From NCBI RefSeq assembly GCF_000373965.1, contig NZ_KB892835.1:67953-131952 (forward strand): DNA of 64,000 nt, given 5' to 3'. The DNA is from Uliginosibacterium gangwonense DSM 18521. Its GTDB lineage: Bacteria > Pseudomonadota > Gammaproteobacteria > Burkholderiales > Rhodocyclaceae. The position numbers and the translations under genes are program-made. Below, piece by piece: positions 59,244 through 64,000 of the stretch; within the stretch, counting starts at the first letter, position 1; every line of letters starts with the position of its first letter. Below the pieces are notes generated by a model. That model did no database searches, was not told where the DNA came from, and worked only from the letters and a program-made list of their open reading frames with translations.

Positions 59244-60686
59244 ATGCAGATAAAAACGCTCAGAATCGCAACTGTTGCAGCCCTTGCTGCGATGTCCATG
59301 TATGCCACCTCTGCCGTGGCGGCCCCTGTTGGTTATGGCGCAGCCGCCACAGGCGGCGGTAGCGCGACCCCGGTTACTGCCAGTTCCCTGTCCGAAATCC
59401 AGTCTGCCATCAATGCCTATAGCGGCACGGGTGGGTTGGTGATCAAGTACACTGGTACTTTTGATTACTCCACCATCACCAACGTTTGCGCCCAACACAG
59501 CAAGGCGGTGCAGGAAGTCAGCATCAAGAACAAGAGCAACATCACGATTCTTGGGGCGAATGGCTCAGCGGCAAACTTCGGGATTCGCCTGGTGAATGCC
59601 AACAACATCATCATCCGCAATATGAAGATCGGCCTCTTGCAAGGCGGCGACAATAACGGTGATGCCATCGGCGTTGAAGGAAACTCCGCCAATGTGTGGA
59701 TCGACCACAACGAACTGTTTTCCTCGAACACGACTTGCTCAGGCACGGGCGACACCATGTTCGACGGCCTGCTCGACATCAAGAAGGGGGCGAGCAAAAT
59801 CACCGTCTCCTACAACTATTTCCACGATCACCACAAGGTGGGCCTGGACGGCTCCAGTGATACGGATAGCACCAACCGCTATATCACCTTCCACCACAAC
59901 TGGTATTACAACGTCAGCTCCCGCACGCCGCTGCAACGCTTTGGCTACACCCATATCTATAACAACTATTACAACAAGATTACGGTGTCGGGCATCAATG
60001 TGCGCATGGGGGGTTATTCCCTGATTGAGTCGAACTATTTTGAAGATACCGCCAACCCGGTGACATCACGCGATAGCAAGACCATTGGTTATTGGGACCT
60101 GCGTAACAACTATCAAACAGGTACCCAGTGGTCGAGCAGCGGTTCAGGGGTTGTCAACGCCACAAGCTGGACGACGACCAAGACCTTCCCGATTGCATTG
60201 GGCTATACCTATACGCCGGATGCTGTGGCGCAGGTCAAATGCATTGTTCAGGCCACGGCAGGGGTGAGTTCAAACCTGGCTGAAACGGCCAGCAGCTGCG
60301 GCAGTTCGTCCAGCTCGTCCTCCTCCAGTTCATCTGCTTCCAGCTCATCGAGCGGGTCGTCGAGCAGCAGCTCATCCTCCAGCTCGTCTTCGTCCAGCAG
60401 TTCTTCGTCCTCCTCCAGCAGCAGTTCCAGCTCATCGGGTGGCACTTCGGCCAGCACCACTGCACCGACACTGGCAGGCACGGGGGATTATCCCACCGGG
60501 TTTTCCAAGTGTGCTTCCGTGGGTGAGACCTGCGTAGTGCCCTCTGGCAGCGGCTGGGTGGCTTTCGGGCGTAAGGGCAACTGGGTCAGCAAGTACGTGG
60601 GTGTGGGCAAGAGCGTGGCCTGCACGGTTGCAGCGTTTGGCTCCGACCCGAAGGGCAACCCAAACAAGTGTTCGTACCAGAAGTAA
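59244..60686 (+). CDS. Secreted family-1 pectate lyase with polyserine linker
   Basis: The 480-residue protein has a signal peptide (RIATVAALAAMSMYATSAVA), a PL1 parallel beta-helix (about 30-350), a linker of about 45 residues nearly all Ser (about 353-399) and a C-terminal domain of about 70 residues. Catalytic and calcium-site segments are NVWIDHNELFSS, DGLLDIKKGASKITVSYNYF, HDHHKVGLDGSSDTD and HHNWYYNVSSRTPLQRFGYT (the catalytic R in SSRTPLQRFG). The tail has four Cys (SKCASVGETCVVPSGSG ... VACTVAAF ... NKCSYQK), a small module seen after linkers in other carbohydrate-active enzymes; its ligand is unproven. The ATG at 59244 gives a normal signal peptide. Confidence 0.93.
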   Translation: MQIKTLRIATVAALAAMSMYATSAVAAPVGYGAAATGGGSATPVTASSLSEIQSAINAYSGTGGLVIKYTGTFDYSTITNVCAQHSKAVQEVSIKNKSNITILGANGSAANFGIRLVNANNIIIRNMKIGLLQGGDNNGDAIGVEGNSANVWIDHNELFSSNTTCSGTGDTMFDGLLDIKKGASKITVSYNYFHDHHKVGLDGSSDTDSTNRYITFHHNWYYNVSSRTPLQRFGYTHIYNNYYNKITVSGINVRMGGYSLIESNYFEDTANPVTSRDSKTIGYWDLRNNYQTGTQWSSSGSGVVNATSWTTTKTFPIALGYTYTPDAVAQVKCIVQATAGVSSNLAETASSCGSSSSSSSSSSSASSSSSGSSSSSSSSSSSSSSSSSSSSSSSSSSSGGTSASTTAPTLAGTGDYPTGFSKCASVGETCVVPSGSGWVAFGRKGNWVSKYVGVGKSVACTVAAFGSDPKGNPNKCSYQK

Positions 60687-60758
60687 TTTCCGCGCTCACG
60701 CAGGGTATCCGCACTGAATAACGCGGATATCTTGCGTGGCGTGTTGTTGCGCCGCCTC

Positions 60759-60792
60759 AAAAGGCTCACCACAGCGATGTGGCGAGCCTTTT
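60759..60792. terminator. Bidirectional terminator between pectate lyase and ETF-QO genes
   Basis: AAAAGGCTCACCACA (60759-60773) and TGTGGCGAGCCTTTT (60778-60792) pair with one mismatch and have A and T runs at the ends. Confidence 0.88.
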
Positions 60793-60795
60793 CAT

Positions 60796-62472
60796 TTACA
60801 TGCCATTGTGGTTGGGGCCACTCCCCCCTTCGGGGGGCTGCCATTCGATATTCTGGCTGGGGTCTTTGATTGAGCAGGCCTTGCAATGCAGGCAGTTTTG
60901 CGCGTTGATCCGCAACGTGGCGCCCGCCTCTCCGCTGACGATCTCGTAGACGCCAGCAGGGCAGTAACGCTGCTCAGGTAGAGCATAGCGGGGTAGGTTG
61001 ATCTTGATCGGTATGGACGTATCGTGCAGATGCAGGTGGCATGGCTGGTGCGCATCATGGGTGATGTTGCTCAACGCGATTGAACTGGGGCGATCAAAAC
61101 TGATGCGCCCATCTGGCTTGGGGTAATCGATTTTGGGCGCTGTATCGGCGGGTTGCAGGCATGCGTGATCGGCTTGGCGATGGCCGAGCGTCCATGGTGC
61201 ACGCAGGTGCAGGGCGGCCAGCCACATCTCCAACCCCGCTATGAGCGAGCCACCTACGAGACCCAGACGAGCGAGCCAGGGTTTGACGTTGCGCACAGAA
61301 TCCAGTTCCCGCCACACATTCGACGCCTGCAGTGCACGCGCGTATTCCTCAGGCTTGTCATGCTGTCGTCCTTGTGCCAGTGCGGTGCAGAGGCTCTCTG
61401 CCGCCAGCATGCCTGAGCGCATCGCGTTGTGAATACCCTGGATGCGTGGCACATTGAGCATACCTGCACTGCATCCCAAGAGTGCCCCGCCTGGAAAGAC
61501 GAGTTCCGGCAGGGATTGCAACCCTCCTGCGCTGATGCTGCGTGCGCCATAGCTCAGGCGCTGGCTGCCTTCCAGCAAAGGGCGGATGGCTGGGTGGGTC
61601 TTGAAGCGCTGAAACTCTTCAAAAGGCGACAGGTGCGGGTTGGCATAGTCGAGATGTACGACGAAACCCACCGCGAGTAGGTCTTTGTCGTAGTGATAAA
61701 GAAAGCCGCCGCCTTCCGTATGTGCATCCAGGGGCCAGCCCAGAGTGTGCTGGACACGCCCCGCCACATGTTTGTCTGAGGGGATGCGCCAGATTTCCTT
61801 GATGCCAAGTGCGTATTTCTGCGGCGAGGCCTGCTGGCGCAGACCAAAGTGTTTTTCCAGTTGCTGGGTGAGGGAGCCCCGTGCGCCTTCGGCGATCAGC
61901 GTGTAGGCCGCGCGCAATTCCATTCCCGGCGCAAATTGTGGGCCGGGTTGGCCTTGGCTGTCGCGGCCCATATCGCCAGTCAGTACCCCGACAATTTCTC
62001 CCGCGCCGCCATGGAGCAGTTCGGTGGCGGCAAAGCCGGGGTAGATCTCTACCCCCAGTGCTTCGGCTTGTTGTGCCAGCCAGACGCACAAATCCCCCAG
62101 GCTGATGACAAATGAATTGTGGTGATGCGTCAGCGGCGGGATGAGTGCGCCAGGCAGGCGCCAGGATGAGCGCTTGCTCAAGAAAGCCAGATGTTCTTCA
62201 CGGATGGGCGTGTGGATAGGGGCGCCTTGTGTGCGCCAAGTAGGTAGCAATTCATCTAGAGGAGTGGGGTCGAGTATGGCGCCAGACAGGATGTGCCCCC
62301 CGATGCGGGCGGCTTTCTCCAGTACGCAGACGCTGATTTCGCGCCCTTGCCGCACCGCCTGCTGCTTCAGGCGGATGGCCGCCGCCAGCCCCGCCGGGCC
62401 CGCGCCGACGATCAGCACATCGTAGCGCATCACATCACGCTGCATGGTTATCGTGGTGAATTTGTTTGGCAT
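60796..62472 (-). CDS. Electron-transfer flavoprotein-ubiquinone oxidoreductase
   Basis: ETF-QO passes electrons from fatty-acid and amino-acid dehydrogenases, through ETF, to ubiquinone. The 558-residue protein has the FAD loop YDVLIVGAGPAGLAAAIRLK, GGHILSGAILDPTPLDELLP, GGLQSLPELVFPGGALLGCS and the C-terminal [4Fe-4S] ligands: QRYCPAGVYE plus NCLHCKACSIKDPSQNIEWQ. Two starts are possible: ATG at 62472 or the shorter MRYDVL at 62430. No ETF alpha/beta genes are adjacent. The next gene upstream is an XRE-type regulator six bases away. Confidence 0.95.
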   Translation of the reverse strand: MPNKFTTITMQRDVMRYDVLIVGAGPAGLAAAIRLKQQAVRQGREISVCVLEKAARIGGHILSGAILDPTPLDELLPTWRTQGAPIHTPIREEHLAFLSKRSSWRLPGALIPPLTHHHNSFVISLGDLCVWLAQQAEALGVEIYPGFAATELLHGGAGEIVGVLTGDMGRDSQGQPGPQFAPGMELRAAYTLIAEGARGSLTQQLEKHFGLRQQASPQKYALGIKEIWRIPSDKHVAGRVQHTLGWPLDAHTEGGGFLYHYDKDLLAVGFVVHLDYANPHLSPFEEFQRFKTHPAIRPLLEGSQRLSYGARSISAGGLQSLPELVFPGGALLGCSAGMLNVPRIQGIHNAMRSGMLAAESLCTALAQGRQHDKPEEYARALQASNVWRELDSVRNVKPWLARLGLVGGSLIAGLEMWLAALHLRAPWTLGHRQADHACLQPADTAPKIDYPKPDGRISFDRPSSIALSNITHDAHQPCHLHLHDTSIPIKINLPRYALPEQRYCPAGVYEIVSGEAGATLRINAQNCLHCKACSIKDPSQNIEWQPPEGGSGPNHNGM

Positions 62473-62478
62473 AGCCGC

Positions 62479-63222
62479 TCAGGCCTCGACTTGTCTGCGT
62501 AGCGCGGAGAAAATGCCAAGCTCCCACTCCCGCATCGCCACCAGCAGGCCGGTGCCGTGGCGCTTGGAGCGGGGGGATTGTTGGCTTTCTTCGTGCAATT
62601 CTGCAAGTTTCTGGCGCAGGCGCCGCATCTCGATCTGCATTTTTTCGACGGCGGCGTCTGTCAGCATGGCATATGTAAAAGTCATCATCTCGGTGGGCCG
62701 TGAAAAATCGTCTGCCACAAAATCCGGCAAGCCCTCGTTCTGGAAAAATCTGCGGATCGGCCCGCCCGGCAGCCAGTCGAAGTCACGCGCCACATTCAGG
62801 CGCACGCGGTTGCCCGGCAGCAGGTTCAAGAGCCGCAGGCGGTCAAGCTTGAGCAGGTTTTCGATGCATTCCGACTCGCTGATCTGATAGGTTTTGACGA
62901 TGTCTGCCACCTCCCATTGATTCAACATGCAGACGGCCACCAGCAGGAGTTTGTCGTTGGCGATCAACTGCCGTTCCTGCTCTGCACTGAGCGTGTGGAG
63001 CAGCGCTTCTCTGGCACTGGCTTCCAGGGTAAGTTCCGCCAGGGTGAAGCCTAGAATGCGGCTGATTTCCATGAGGCGATCCAGCGTAAAGCGCTGGGTG
63101 GCAAACATCCGCTTCACGCATTGCTCGGATACGCCTAGTCTGGCCGCCAGATCACGGTAAGTCAAACCCTGGGCCTTGAGATGGCGCCTGAGGGTGGTGA
63201 GTAGCTGATCAATCTCGCTCAT
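62479..63222 (-). CDS. XRE-family HTH transcriptional regulator
   Basis: The 247-residue protein has an N-terminal XRE HTH (LTYRDLAARLGVSEQCVKRM, then FATQRFTLDRLMEISRIL) and a larger C-terminal region with no catalytic motif, including ADIVKTYQISESECIENLLK that resembles a second winged helix. The C-terminal helix MQIEMRRLRQKLAELHEES is coiled-coil-like. It sits six bases upstream of the ETF-QO gene on the same strand and so may be co-transcribed with or control it. The ligand is unknown. Confidence 0.88.
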   Translation of the reverse strand: MSEIDQLLTTLRRHLKAQGLTYRDLAARLGVSEQCVKRMFATQRFTLDRLMEISRILGFTLAELTLEASAREALLHTLSAEQERQLIANDKLLLVAVCMLNQWEVADIVKTYQISESECIENLLKLDRLRLLNLLPGNRVRLNVARDFDWLPGGPIRRFFQNEGLPDFVADDFSRPTEMMTFTYAMLTDAAVEKMQIEMRRLRQKLAELHEESQQSPRSKRHGTGLLVAMREWELGIFSALRRQVEA

Positions 63223-63414
63223 ACCGAAGTGAAGTATCAGATTTTGATACTTTCGATCTTACTATATGTATCTTTGTGAGAAAAAGTTTATTTCTGTGCG
63301 ATTTGCAGGCATGCTTGGCGACGTCAGGCACTGATTGTGTGCCGTAAAGCCTGCCACTGCGCGCTACTGGAAAATCAAGGGGCAATGGGGCGGCAAGGTG
63401 CGGAGAACTGTTGA

Positions 63415-64000
63415 ATGCTTCCTTTGCGTATTATTTCGACCGGCATGGCGTTGCCTGAGCAGGTGGTGAGCTCTGCCGAGCTGGATGTCCGTTTGAAACT
63501 GTCATCTGGTGCAGTACAGAAAAAAAGCGGGATCGTTTCCCGACATTTTGCGCAGGCGGGGGAATTGCAAAGTGAGTTTGCGGCACAGGCCGTGCGCCGT
63601 GCATTGAGCCGGGCGGGGCTGAAAGTAGGGGATCTGGATCTGCTGATTTCGGTGGCTGGCGTGGTGGAGCAGGCTTTGCCCAATATGGCCAACATGGTGG
63701 CCCACCATCTCGGTGTGAAAGGGCTGGCTGCATTTGACTTGAATGCCAGTTGCCTGGGATTCCTCGCTGGGCTGCAGGTCGCGGCCTCCATGCTGGCCAG
63801 CGGCATGTATCACCGCATCGCCCTGGTGGCCTCAGACTTGGCCAGCCGTGGCGTTGATTGGGACGACCCGGAGGCCTCATTCATTTTTGGTGACGGGGCC
63901 GCTGCCGTGATTCTGGAACGCGGCGCTGAACAGGGTATCCGCGCCTTTCGCCTCCAGACCTATCCGGAAGGGCGCACTTACTGCGAAATCCGCGCCGGGG
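63415..64000 (+). CDS. FabH-like 3-oxoacyl-ACP synthase III (3' end cut by window)
   Basis: About 195 codons are visible before the window edge. The thiolase-fold protein starts MLPLRIISTGMALPEQVVSS and has the active Cys in FDLNASCLGFLAGLQVAASM with RIALVASDLASRGVDW and FGDGAAAVILERG beyond. This is the KAS III type, which condenses an acyl-CoA with malonyl-ACP. GGAG lies about ten bases before the ATG at 63415. It is divergent from the XRE regulator. His and Asn of the triad fall beyond the edge, so activity cannot be judged. Confidence 0.88.
   Translation, partial: MLPLRIISTGMALPEQVVSSAELDVRLKLSSGAVQKKSGIVSRHFAQAGELQSEFAAQAVRRALSRAGLKVGDLDLLISVAGVVEQALPNMANMVAHHLGVKGLAAFDLNASCLGFLAGLQVAASMLASGMYHRIALVASDLASRGVDWDDPEASFIFGDGAAAVILERGAEQGIRAFRLQTYPEGRTYCEIRAG

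Noticed and set aside
60300..60440. Serine tract considered as a DNA microsatellite
   Set aside because: The codons alternate between AGC/AGT and TCG/TCC/TCT without a fixed unit, so it is a protein-level linker rather than a simple repeat.
1..64000. CRISPR arrays, IS elements, prophage genes, tRNA and rRNA
   Set aside because: No regularly spaced direct repeats, transposase or integrase motifs, cloverleaf-like segments or rRNA signatures were noticed in reading the window.

Overview
This 64-kb window is high-GC, gene-dense DNA that reads as a chromosome segment of a Gram-negative betaproteobacterium. The evidence is the protein families: a 188-residue Hpt, a sigma-54-controlled prpR/prpBCDE locus, a CbiET fusion, LolA-, LpxL- and NodT-type envelope proteins, and a type II secretion/type IV pilus-like operon. 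A Neisseriales- or Rhodocyclales-like host is plausible, but the genus cannot be fixed from sequence alone. No tRNA, rRNA, insertion sequence, prophage or CRISPR array was seen.

Layout. (1) 1-1591: a cystathionine beta-lyase-like gene, cut by the window edge, divergent from an Lrp/AsnC regulator. (2) 1610-9389, minus strand: a nine-gene corrin-ring operon of the anaerobic (early cobalt insertion) route, cobM-cbiX-cobH-cbiD-cobL-cobI-cbiG-cobE-cobJ. It faces away from a plus-strand cobalt ECF transporter operon, cbiMNQO (10287-12814). The spacer holds two back-to-back cobalamin riboswitches, one per operon. (3) 12787-14529: alanine dehydrogenase with a divergent Lrp regulator, then a decayed gene and an ASCH-domain protein. 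(4) 15281-18640: a LacI regulator divergent from an AGE-family sugar isomerase and a PfkB sugar kinase, probably a mannose-to-fructose-6-phosphate module. (5) 18794-25145: a secreted double alpha/beta hydrolase, a NifX-like metal-binding protein with a DUF134 regulator, a rhodanese, phosphatidylserine decarboxylase, thioredoxin 2 and a MATE exporter.

(6) 25264-34904, minus strand: a tightly coupled operon resembling aryl-polyene/xanthomonadin-type clusters. It has an acyl carrier protein, a COG4648 membrane protein, an acyl-ACP/CoA ligase, a small hotdog dehydratase, an LpxL-like acyltransferase, a LolA-like carrier and an MMPL exporter, followed by an alpha/beta hydrolase, a NodB-type deacetylase, a methyltransferase and a YdcF-like protein. 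No ketosynthase or ketoreductase is present in it. (7) 35233-41102: hpt, a cytochrome b561, an efflux adaptor plus outer-membrane channel without an inner-membrane pump, an anion permease and a DUF2934 protein.

(8) 41398-49088: the 2-methylcitrate cycle (prpB, C, D, E) with divergent prpR. The intergenic region contains a textbook -24/-12 promoter and two 16-bp dyads as candidate PrpR sites. (9) 49193-58745: a hybrid secretion system with GspD/E/F/G-type parts plus PilM/N/O-like parts and four pseudopilins, one lacking the conserved Glu5. (10) 59244-60686: a secreted family-1 pectate lyase with a long polyserine linker, a plausible but unproven substrate of that system. (11) 60796-64000: ETF-ubiquinone oxidoreductase, an XRE-type regulator and the start of a FabH-like ketoacyl synthase that runs off the edge.

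Together the genes describe an aerobic or facultative heterotroph that makes and salvages B12/cobalt, degrades pectin, propionate and alanine, and invests in envelope lipid chemistry and secretion.
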